Below are positions 57,782 to 64,000 of a stretch of DNA of 64,000 bases, piece after piece. How positions within the stretch are numbered: the stretch's first letter is position 1; each line of letters opens with the position of its first letter. A model generated the notes under the pieces. It did no database searches and was not told where the DNA came from. It saw nothing but the letters and a program-made list of their open reading frames with translations. Position numbers and translations under genes: made by a program. Source of the stretch: Bacteroidales bacterium (GTDB lineage: Bacteria > Bacteroidota > Bacteroidia > Bacteroidales > P3); assembly GCA_017960605.1 (NCBI GenBank), contig JAGCYV010000061.1:1-64000 (forward strand), given 5' to 3'.

Positions 57782-59662
57782 TTATTGCTCACCCTGTTCT
57801 TTCGTCTCTTTCTCCTGCTTCTCTGTCTCATTCAGTATCCGCAGTTTGGCTTGCAGCAGGGCCAGTTGCTGTCGGGCTCCCTGCATCTTCTTCTCAAATT
57901 CCTGTTTCAGCAGGTCGGCCTGCTTGCTCGAGGCCAGGAATCCCAGGTTGTTCTCCCACAGGTTCAGGTCGTTGCGCAGCTTCTCTATCTTCTCCTGCAG
58001 CTCCTGGCGTTCGTTCGACACAAAGCGTTTGGCGTCGCCGGCCACGTTGCGCAGTCGCTCGCGGTAGGCGGTTTCTTCGGCCTCGCGGGCGCTTATCTTC
58101 AGCTGCTCAAATACGCGGTCTATCTCGCCCCGGAACTCCTTGTGCAGTCGCTCTTTGTCGCCGGCGGGCACAAAGCCCACCTCGGCCCAGCGGCGCTGGA
58201 AGTCCTTGATAGCCGTCAGGTTCTCTTCACGGTCCTCGCCAAACTGGTGGGCCTTTAACTCGGCGATGATGGCTTCCTTCTTGGCCAGGTTCTCGCTCTC
58301 CTCGGCACGGCGGCCCTTGAAGAACTCGCCCTTCTTGGCGAAGAACTGGTCGCAGGCGCCACGGAAACGCTGCCACAGCTTCTCGCTCACCTTGCGGCTC
58401 ACGGCACCGATTTCTTTCCACTCCTGTTGCAGTTGCAACAACTCCTCGGTGGCTTTCTTCCAGTCCTCGCGCTGGGCGATGGCTTCGGCCTTCAGGCACA
58501 GCTCCATCTTCTTTTGATAGTTGCTTTCCTGCTCCTCCTTCAGCGTGGCGAAGTACTCCTTCTTTTCGGTGTAGTGGCGGTCGATCATGCCTTTGAACTT
58601 GCTCCAGATTTCTTCGTTCACCTCGCGCGGCACCGGTCCTATCGTCTTCCACACCTTCAGCAGTTCGTCGAGGGCAGCCGTCAGGTCGTTCCATTCGCGC
58701 ACCGACTCGGGGTGCTTGGCAGTCAGACCTTCGGCTTTCTCTATCAGTGCCTGCTTGGCCAGCAGGTTGTGGTCCATCTCCTCTTTGCGCTGTTCGTAGT
58801 ATTCTTTGCGGCGCTCGTCAATCTGGTTGGCGGCGGTGCAGAAGCGTTGCCAAATCTCCTCGTTCTGCTCGGCCGGCACGGGGCCAATCTCCTTCCACTG
58901 GGCACGCAGCTCCTGCAACTCCTTGAAGGCTTTCGTGACCGACGGCTCCACAATCAGTTCCTCGGCTTTCTCGCACAGGCCTATCTTCTGCTCCAGGTTG
59001 TGCTTCTGGTCGAGGTCGCGCAGCTCACGGTTGATTTTCAGTTTGGCGAAAAACTGCTCTATCTGGAAGTGGTAGTTCTGCCACAGGTCGTTCATCTGCT
59101 CGCGGGGCACGTCGCCGATGGTTTTCCAGCGCTCCTGTATCTCGTTGAACTTGTCCAGTGCCGAGCGCACCTGCTCCTCGCCCGAATCCACCAGCGTGCG
59201 CAGCTCCTCGATGAGGGCCTGCTTGGCTTCCAGGTTCTTCTTTTTCTGCACCTCGAGGTCGGCCAGGAATTGCTGGCGGCGCTCGCGGTATTTGTCGTAG
59301 AGGGCGTAGAATCGCTCCGCCACTCCGTCGTTCTTCGCTTCGTATTCGTCCTTGTTGCCGCCCTCGGCGAGGAAGGCGTCGAAGAGGGTTTTCTGGACCT
59401 CGCGGTTCAGCTCGTTGAAGCGGTTGCGGATGGTGGAGGCGCGGCCCTTGATAGCCTGCATTTCCTCCTTCATCAGTTCCTGCATGGCGGCCAGCAGACC
59501 TTCGCGGTCGAGGGTGCTGTAGTCCGTCGCGGGCTCGGCCTGGGGCTCGGTCTCGGGTTCGGGGGTTTCGGCTTTCGGTTCGACCGTCGTCTCCATGGTC
59601 TCGTCGGCTTTGGGTTGCAGTTCTTCGTTCTGTTCAGACTGCATCGGGGTGGTTTCTTCCAT
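57782..59662 (-). CDS. DUF349 repeat protein
   Basis: A 626-residue cytoplasmic helical protein. After an acidic low-complexity region (residues about 5-50, rich in Glu, Pro and Thr) it has five recognisable DUF349 repeats, each with a core like WKTIGDVPREQMNDLW, WKEIGPVPAEQNEEIW, WKTIGPVPREVNEEIW, WKEIGAVSRKVSEKLW and WAEVGFVPAGDKERLH, then a C-terminal coiled coil (RQLALLQAKLRILNETEK). The function of DUF349 is unknown; the family is typical of Bacteroidota and Actinobacteria. A TACCTTTG -7 box is at 59774-59781. Confidence 0.93.
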   Translation of the reverse strand: MEETTPMQSEQNEELQPKADETMETTVEPKAETPEPETEPQAEPATDYSTLDREGLLAAMQELMKEEMQAIKGRASTIRNRFNELNREVQKTLFDAFLAEGGNKDEYEAKNDGVAERFYALYDKYRERRQQFLADLEVQKKKNLEAKQALIEELRTLVDSGEEQVRSALDKFNEIQERWKTIGDVPREQMNDLWQNYHFQIEQFFAKLKINRELRDLDQKHNLEQKIGLCEKAEELIVEPSVTKAFKELQELRAQWKEIGPVPAEQNEEIWQRFCTAANQIDERRKEYYEQRKEEMDHNLLAKQALIEKAEGLTAKHPESVREWNDLTAALDELLKVWKTIGPVPREVNEEIWSKFKGMIDRHYTEKKEYFATLKEEQESNYQKKMELCLKAEAIAQREDWKKATEELLQLQQEWKEIGAVSRKVSEKLWQRFRGACDQFFAKKGEFFKGRRAEESENLAKKEAIIAELKAHQFGEDREENLTAIKDFQRRWAEVGFVPAGDKERLHKEFRGEIDRVFEQLKISAREAEETAYRERLRNVAGDAKRFVSNERQELQEKIEKLRNDLNLWENNLGFLASSKQADLLKQEFEKKMQGARQQLALLQAKLRILNETEKQEKETKEQGEQ

Positions 59663-59773
59663 GATGAGAAGTTTTTTTGTGTGTTTAAAAGTACTACTTC
59701 CAACGCGCACGAAACCGTGCAACGCTGTGTTTCTTAGGTTGTTCCTGCTGCATTCGTTATCGAGTGCAACATG

Positions 59774-59781
59774 CAAAGGTA
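59774..59781 (-). promoter_or_regulatory. Putative -7 box of the DUF349 gene
   Basis: The minus strand reads TACCTTTG (TAnnTTTG). The -33 position lacks a clear TTTG. Confidence 0.5.
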
Positions 59782-59840
59782 CTATTTTTTTCTGAATTAC
59801 ACGCGCCCGCGTGAAAAAATCCCTGTTATTTGAATCATAA

Positions 59841-59884
59841 CTTAAGTATGCCTAAAGAATGACTCAAGTATGCCTAGAGGTATC
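59841..59884. repeat. 11-bp tandem word tract
   Basis: Units CTTAAGTATGC, CTAAAGAATGA, CTCAAGTATGC, CTAGAGGTATC, the CAAGTATGCCT family also found at 18711-18743, 29463-29506 and 43469-43501. Confidence 0.85.
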
Positions 59885-59930
59885 ATCCTGTAACGGTGTC
59901 ACAAATTATCAGTATTATTCACTAATTATG

Positions 59931-59966
59931 CAGCAGCCCGACACCTGCAAAGGTGTCGGGCTGCTG
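59931..59966. terminator. Terminator hairpin near the prohibitin gene
   Basis: A perfect 15-bp stem CAGCAGCCCGACACC, loop TGCAAA, complement, followed on the plus strand by TTTT. It lies 23 bases past the leftward prohibitin gene; the T-run faces rightward, so it may act in both directions. Confidence 0.8.
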
Positions 59967-59988
59967 TTTTGTGGGAGAAGCGGAACCG

Positions 59989-60777
59989 TTATTTGAGTTC
60001 GATGAAGGGCACGGAGTTTCCGAGCATGTACTGCGGCATCTTGCCGTCCCATTTCTGCACGGCTTCGTAGCTGACGAGTTTGGGGTTGCGTTCGAGGGCG
60101 TTGGCCTTGATGCGCATGGCTTCGGCTTCAGCTTCGGCGGCAATCTTGGTCTGCTTGGCTTTCTCCTCGATCTGGATGGTGACGTTCTTGGCCTTGAGGG
60201 CTTCCTGCTCGGCGACCTGCTTCTCCTTGATGGCGTTCTCGAACTGGTCGTCGAAGTCGATGTTGATGAGCTGGAACTGGATGTTCTTGAAGTAGTTGCT
60301 GTCGAGGGTTTGGCGGAGGGTGTTCTCGATTTCGCGGCGTACGACATCGCGGTTCTCCACAATCTCTGTGGCGGCGAAGTTACCAAAGCTCTGCTTCATG
60401 GCCGAGCGAACGAAGGGGACAACGATGCGGTTGTGGTAGTCCATGCCGACGTTGCGGTAGAGCTGGTTGACGTTCTCGCGCACGAGGTCGTAGTTGATGG
60501 TGTAATCAACCTCGGAGGTCTGCACGTCGCGGGTGTAAGAGTTCTCGTGGCCGTCGAATTTCTTCTGCTGGATGTTGATTTTCTTGATACTCTGGATGAA
60601 GGGAATCTTCATGTGGAGTCCGTCCTCGATGGTGGTCTCGGAGATGCGTCCGAAGGTGCTCAGGATGCCACGTTCGGTGGATTTAATGGTGTAGAACGAG
60701 TTGGTCAGTACGATGACTGCCGCGATGGCGACCACAATCCAGGTGGTCACTTTCTTGGTGTTTACGAAAAAATTCAT
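59989..60777 (-). CDS. Prohibitin/stomatin-family (SPFH) membrane protein
   Basis: A 262-residue inner-membrane scaffold protein: one N-terminal helix (TTWIVVAIAAVIVLTNSFYT), an SPFH/Band-7 domain (STERGILSTFGRISE, DGLHMKIPFIQSIKKI, DVQTSEVDYTINYDL) and a long helix (ENAIKEKQVAEQEALKAKNV). Such proteins form ring-like membrane assemblies tied to protease regulation or membrane domains. It starts a separate unit from the neighbouring stress-like gene, across a 71-bp gap of octad words. Confidence 0.92.
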   Translation of the reverse strand: MNFFVNTKKVTTWIVVAIAAVIVLTNSFYTIKSTERGILSTFGRISETTIEDGLHMKIPFIQSIKKINIQQKKFDGHENSYTRDVQTSEVDYTINYDLVRENVNQLYRNVGMDYHNRIVVPFVRSAMKQSFGNFAATEIVENRDVVRREIENTLRQTLDSNYFKNIQFQLINIDFDDQFENAIKEKQVAEQEALKAKNVTIQIEEKAKQTKIAAEAEAEAMRIKANALERNPKLVSYEAVQKWDGKMPQYMLGNSVPFIELK

Positions 60778-60778
60778 G

Positions 60779-60819
60779 TTTTAATGTGTTAATTTGTTAT
60801 TTCGATGATGTGTTAATGT
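60779..60819. repeat. 8-bp tandem word tract (TGTTAATn)
   Basis: Imperfect octads TTTTAATG, TGTTAATT, TGTTATTT, CGATGATG, TGTTAATG form the leader of the prohibitin gene. Confidence 0.7.
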
Positions 60820-60848
60820 TTCCCTTGCAAAAAGTGTGCCAGAAGTGG

Positions 60849-61655
60849 TCAGTCGCAGAGGATATAGAGGTCGTCGCGAGGGTTGAGGAAGAGTATGGGC
60901 GTGCGTGAGGGGTGGGTGAGGAGTTGCATCTCGGGCTTGGGGAAGAGGAGGTCGATGAGGTCGCGTTCGCGGGGGTCGGAGGTGCGGGCGATGAGGAGGT
61001 CGGGATGCAACTGCCGGAGAGCGACCAAGTCGGTGTTTAGTGAGAAGTGTTTGGTGTTTAGTGATACAGTGCGGTAGTTGATGTTCAGGGGTTTGAATAT
61101 CTTCTCGACGAAGCGGAGGTTGTTGTTGAGTTTCTGCCGGAGGCCGGAGTCACTGTAGTGAGGAGCGGCGATGGTGATGCCGCTGCCGAGGAAGCGTGCG
61201 AGATAGGAGGCCCATACAAGTTTCTCCTTGCCTTCGCGACGGTGGGTGAGGGTGAGGGCGGAGTTGAAAGATGAGAAGTGGGTGGTCGCTGTCCATTGGC
61301 CACTGACCACTAAATAGGCAATCTTGCAGTCGCGGAACTGACGGAGAAGTGTTAGTGGATGGGTGATGGAGGAGCGGGGAGCGGAGGGATTGAGGGCTGC
61401 GACGGCGAGGATGCCGCCAAAGGCGGTGGGTAGCCCCTCGATGGCGGTGTGCCAGTCGCCTTTGAGGCTGACATAGGGCACTCCGAGGGTTTTTAGCCAT
61501 TCGTCAGGCTCCTGTGCACTGTGACCTGTGTCTTGTGACACGTGTAAGGCCATCAGTCCTTTGTGGTTGAGCCGTTCGGCAAAGTGGCGTGCCACCGGAA
61601 GCACGACGGCGGCGCTCTCGGGGGAGTCGATGCAGGCTATGACGAACTGGTCCAA
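60849..61655 (-). CDS. Universal-stress-protein-like protein with three repeat-encoded insertions
   Basis: A 268-residue cytoplasmic protein. The start MDQFVIACIDSPESAAVVLP and GLMALHVS, later SGITIAAPHYSD, and ending LLTHPSRTPILFLNP resemble the universal stress fold, possibly two degenerate copies; ATP-binding G-x2-G-x9-G is not clear. Three heptad tracts lie in frame: 61512-61546 (SQDTGHSAQE), 61282-61316 (LVVSGQWTATTH) and 61034-61068 (VSLNTKHFSLNT). The stop at 60849 is also in a short TGACCACT word. Function uncertain. Confidence 0.7.
   Translation of the reverse strand: MDQFVIACIDSPESAAVVLPVARHFAERLNHKGLMALHVSQDTGHSAQEPDEWLKTLGVPYVSLKGDWHTAIEGLPTAFGGILAVAALNPSAPRSSITHPLTLLRQFRDCKIAYLVVSGQWTATTHFSSFNSALTLTHRREGKEKLVWASYLARFLGSGITIAAPHYSDSGLRQKLNNNLRFVEKIFKPLNINYRTVSLNTKHFSLNTDLVALRQLHPDLLIARTSDPRERDLIDLLFPKPEMQLLTHPSRTPILFLNPRDDLYILCD
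61034..61068. repeat. 7-bp tandem word tract inside the stress-like gene
   Basis: Units TGTTTAG, TGAGAAG, TGTTTGG, TGTTTAG, TGATACA; encoded peptide TVSLNTKHFSLNT is heptad-periodic. Confidence 0.9.
61282..61316. repeat. 7-bp word tract inside the stress-like gene
   Basis: Units GTGGTCG, CTGTCCA, TTGGCCA, CTGACCA, CTAAATA encode LVVSGQWTATT. Related to the rdgB tract at 5638-5672. Confidence 0.8.
61512..61546. repeat. 7-bp word tract inside the stress-like gene
   Basis: Units CTGTGCA, CTGTGAC, CTGTGTC, TTGTGAC, ACGTGTA encode HVSQDTGHSAQ. Confidence 0.8.
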
Positions 61656-61661
61656 GGGCTG

Positions 61662-61696
61662 TGTTTAGTGTTTGGTGTTCAGTGTTCGGTTAGCGG
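61662..61696. repeat. 7-bp tandem word tract between the surface-protein and stress-like genes
   Basis: Units TGTTTAG, TGTTTGG, TGTTCAG, TGTTCGG, TTAGCGG. It fills the 34-bp spacer and its last unit holds the stop (61690-61692) of the upstream gene. Confidence 0.9.
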
Positions 61697-64000
61697 ATGA
61701 GGGTGATGTCGCCTTTGAGGTTGCTTTCCACTTTGTTGTGGCAGCGGATGTGGCAGGTGTAGGTATAGACTCCCGGCAGGCAGGGGGCGTTGCCGAAGGT
61801 GCCGTCCCAGCAGGCGGCGGCATCAGCGCTTTCATAGACACATTGTCCCCAGCGGTTATAGACGGCGATGTGGAAGTCGGTGACGATGTCGGCATTGAAG
61901 CAGAGTCGGTCGTTGATACCGTCGCCGTTGGGGGTGAAGGCGTTGGGGATGAAGAAGTCGCCCGTGCCGCAGTCGATTTCGGTGCAATGGAGCCGCACGG
62001 TGTCGGAGACGGAACAGGTACCGTCGATGGCGGTGACGGTGTAGAGCGGGTCGGTCTCGGTGGGGGTGGCCACAGGGTCGGCGGTATTGGGTCGGTCGAG
62101 ATCGTCGGAGGGGCTCCAGCGGTAGCTTGTGGAGCTGTTGGAGGTGCCCGATGAGGCATGCAGGCCAACGCTTTCACCGAGGTATATCTCGTAGCGGTCG
62201 GCCCAGGCGTGCAGGCTGTCGAGTGCGTGGTTGCGGGTGACGACGGTGGTGTCGGTGAGCGGGCATCCCGAGGATGTGAGCTGGGTGATATAGGTACCCG
62301 GGCAGAGGCCGGAGAGGAGTGTGTCGAGTGCCGGCGAGAGGGTGGTGTCGGCCAGATTGTATCGGATGTGGATGCTTCCGAGGCAACTGTCGGTGCAGAG
62401 TTCATCGACCACCTCTTTGGTATGGGCGGGAATGCCCGGGTTGGCGAGGGTGAAGGACTCCTCATAGGAGCAGCCGTAGCCGGTGGCGGTCACATGGTAG
62501 GTACCGGCGGCCAGTCCAGTGAAGACCATGCTTCCGGTAGCGAAATGGGCGTTGGCGGGCGGTGTGATGAGGAATGCCACCGAATCGGGGTCGATGCTGG
62601 GTCCAAGGTGGAAGGAGGCCTGTCCGTCAGCGGAATCGCGGCAGGTGACAGGCGTGGTCTGGAACTGGTCAACGAGAATATAGTTACGAACGTGGAATGT
62701 ATCGACTTCGCTGCATCCGGAAGTGGTGATGCGGAGGAGGTAGGTGCCGTCGGCAGAGACCCAGGGGTTGGCAACGGTGGGGTCGGAGACCCCGGAGGTG
62801 AGCCATGTGTAGGAGGCACCGATTTGGGGGGTGGGGCCGATTTGGATGGGGTTGTTGTTGCAGGCGATATAATGAATGGCCGAAGGAGGGTTGGTGCCGA
62901 TGACTTGCAATGTGTGGCGGACGGTGTCGGTGGAGGCGCATCCGAGGGGTTGTGAGGCTATGAGGGTGATGGTGTAGATGCCTCCGTCGGTGTAGATGTG
63001 GGTGGGATTCCGGAGGGTGGAGGTGGTGCCGTCGCCGAAGTCCCAAAGAAATGAGGAGCCGCGGCCGGTGTTGCGGAATTCGATGGTGTAGGGGGCGCAT
63101 CCGGTGGGAGGAGGAACGAATTCGGCCACGGGGAAGTCGTCGCTGACGTTGAAACGGAAGATGGCGTTGTTGCAGTTGCCGGCGAGGTTGCTGTCACTCC
63201 AGGCCTGCGCGGTGGTGGGGAAGTTCTGTGTGCCGCCGCAGGAGGCGCAGACGGACTGATAGAGTGTGGCGAGCCGGTCGAAACGGGAGGTGCCGCCATC
63301 GACGTGGTCGCCGCCTCCGAAGTCGTTTCCGCTGGTGTGCATCTCGCCGAAGAAGGAGGCATATTCCAGCTGGTTGGCGTTGGCGTCGAGGCTGAAGATG
63401 TAGAAGTCCTGTCCGTCGGTAGCGGTCTGGTAGGCGTCGGCGGAGGTCTCCATGCCTGTAGTGCCGACAGTGAACCAGTCGTTTCCGTAATAAGGCCCAC
63501 AGAAATCGCGGCCCCAGCCGGCGGCATAGACTCGGTTGCAGATGTCGGCGGCGAAGGCGGTGGGTGAGAGGTTAATGCGACCGGGGGTGCCGAAGAGGGT
63601 GCTCCAGCGGAGGCTGTTCAGGCGGGGCGACATGCGTACGAGCAGCATGCCTGCATTGGGGACTGAATAGCCGGCGTTGTATATGAGCGAGGTGCCGCTG
63701 TTTTTCGTCTGCCCGAAGAGGAAGACCTCGTCGTGGCGTCCGGTGCGGACGAAATAGAGTTGGTCGTAGTGGCTGCTGCCGATGAAGGTGGAGGCTATCA
63801 GTCGTTCGCCGCCATAAGAGATTTTGCTTACAAATCCGTCGGCCGACCCACCGCCGTAGGAGACCTGGTAGGCGCCGGCGGTGACGGGGAAGTTGTTGCT
63901 TCCAGTACCGCCGCAGACGAGGAGGTTGTAGGCCGAATCGACGTCGATGCTATAGATGGCGTCGTCCAGGGTGCCTCCGAGGTAGGTGCTCCAAAGCAGG
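61690..64000 (-). CDS. Partial gliding-motility-type surface protein with SBBP, PKD and CHU_C (T9SS type B) domains
   Basis: The gene enters from the right edge; the reading frame is open to base 64000 and its N-terminus is outside. The in-window 769 residues begin with SBBP-type propeller blades (LLWSTYLGGTLDDAIYSIDV, NNFPVTAGAYQVSYGGGSAD), then a PKD domain (FLWDFGDGTTSTLRNPTHIY), several Ig-like cysteine-rich segments, and a C-terminal CHU_C domain (FIPNAFTPNGDGINDRL, YNRWGQCVYES, GVYTYTCHIRC). The last is the T9SS type B sorting domain, so the protein should be exported across the outer membrane and attached to the cell surface. Its exact role (adhesion, enzyme scaffold) is unknown. Confidence 0.9.
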   Translation of the reverse strand, partial: LLWSTYLGGTLDDAIYSIDVDSAYNLLVCGGTGSNNFPVTAGAYQVSYGGGSADGFVSKISYGGERLIASTFIGSSHYDQLYFVRTGRHDEVFLFGQTKNSGTSLIYNAGYSVPNAGMLLVRMSPRLNSLRWSTLFGTPGRINLSPTAFAADICNRVYAAGWGRDFCGPYYGNDWFTVGTTGMETSADAYQTATDGQDFYIFSLDANANQLEYASFFGEMHTSGNDFGGGDHVDGGTSRFDRLATLYQSVCASCGGTQNFPTTAQAWSDSNLAGNCNNAIFRFNVSDDFPVAEFVPPPTGCAPYTIEFRNTGRGSSFLWDFGDGTTSTLRNPTHIYTDGGIYTITLIASQPLGCASTDTVRHTLQVIGTNPPSAIHYIACNNNPIQIGPTPQIGASYTWLTSGVSDPTVANPWVSADGTYLLRITTSGCSEVDTFHVRNYILVDQFQTTPVTCRDSADGQASFHLGPSIDPDSVAFLITPPANAHFATGSMVFTGLAAGTYHVTATGYGCSYEESFTLANPGIPAHTKEVVDELCTDSCLGSIHIRYNLADTTLSPALDTLLSGLCPGTYITQLTSSGCPLTDTTVVTRNHALDSLHAWADRYEIYLGESVGLHASSGTSNSSTSYRWSPSDDLDRPNTADPVATPTETDPLYTVTAIDGTCSVSDTVRLHCTEIDCGTGDFFIPNAFTPNGDGINDRLCFNADIVTDFHIAVYNRWGQCVYESADAAACWDGTFGNAPCLPGVYTYTCHIRCHNKVESNLKGDITLIR

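Larger units (their letters stand above)
59663..59988. other. Intergenic region with DUF349 promoter, 11-bp words and terminator
   Basis: No gene is seen. It holds the DUF349 leader (about 105 bases) and -7 box, the 11-bp words at 59841-59884, and the hairpin 59931-59966 at the 3' end of the prohibitin gene. Confidence 0.7.

Overview
The window is 64 kb of a GC-rich Bacteroidota chromosome, most likely order Bacteroidales. The evidence is gene content and signals: Bacteroidota-type promoters (TTTG, about 20 bp, TAnnTTTG), no Shine-Dalgarno pattern, type IX secretion (T9SS) sorting domains on several large surface proteins, a GldB-type lipoprotein, a putative porin, a TonB receptor, DUF349, DUF3127 and HYC_CC_PP proteins, and an anaerobic carbon metabolism using PPi-dependent phosphofructokinase, pyruvate phosphate dikinase, ATP-dependent PEP carboxykinase and butyrate kinase. 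I cannot place the family. No rRNA, tRNA, CRISPR array, prophage or insertion sequence was seen; the genome looks like ordinary core chromosome. Coding is dense, and eleven gene pairs share a 4-base ATGA stop/start overlap.

Layout. 0-7 kb (minus strand): the start of a hydrogenase-type ferredoxin subunit, an NSS transporter, a HAD phosphatase, a BASS-like transporter, purine nucleoside phosphorylase, a DUF151/UVR nuclease-like protein, RdgB and TerC. 7-11 kb (plus): a two-gene chromate transporter and two secreted proteins. 11-15 kb (plus): PPi-PFK, an EnvC-type M23 protein, LpxH and a GNAT. 15-18 kb (minus): DUF4369 lipoprotein, AroC, FKBP, butyrate kinase. 19-21 kb (plus): MltD-like transglycosylase, DivIC/FtsB-like protein, NlpC/P60 lipoprotein. 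21-27 kb (minus): putative porin, TrxB, a flippase-like membrane protein, PanD, a small membrane protein, 5-formyl-THF cyclo-ligase, DUF3127. 27-35 kb: a T9SS cargo protein, a conserved exported protein, Dxs, and a metal-type HMA / TonB receptor / HYC_CC_PP cluster. 35-43 kb: YfcC transporter, M28 peptidase, GlsB, FKBP, a cobalamin/siderophore-type binding lipoprotein, FabG, GAPDH, MtgA, XerD. 44-52.5 kb (plus): PpdK, PckA, a leucine-rich-repeat surface protein and GcvP. 52.6-64 kb (minus): SUI1, lipid kinase, LTA-synthase-like sulfatase, GldB-like lipoprotein, GT90, DUF349, prohibitin, a universal-stress-like protein and a partial gliding-motility-type surface protein.

The striking feature is a system of short tandem words. 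More than thirty tracts have a strict period of 7, 8 or 11 bp, usually four to nine units, each unit with a fixed core and one or more freely varying bases. The 11-bp tracts lie in longer intergenic gaps; three of them are copies of one dispersed element built on GACCTAGTATT. The 7- and 8-bp tracts fill the short spacers inside operons, often supplying the stop codon of one gene and the start or leader of the next, and they also sit in frame inside coding sequences. Five exported proteins (EnvC-like, FKBP, porin, M28 peptidase, BtuF-like lipoprotein) have the core of their signal peptide encoded by such a tract, and RdgB, a YfcC transporter, a universal-stress-like protein, an LTA-synthase-like protein and a small membrane protein carry in-frame tracts. 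This resembles the heptameric STRR repeats of cyanobacteria in form, but I know of no description of its use for signal peptides in Bacteroidota.
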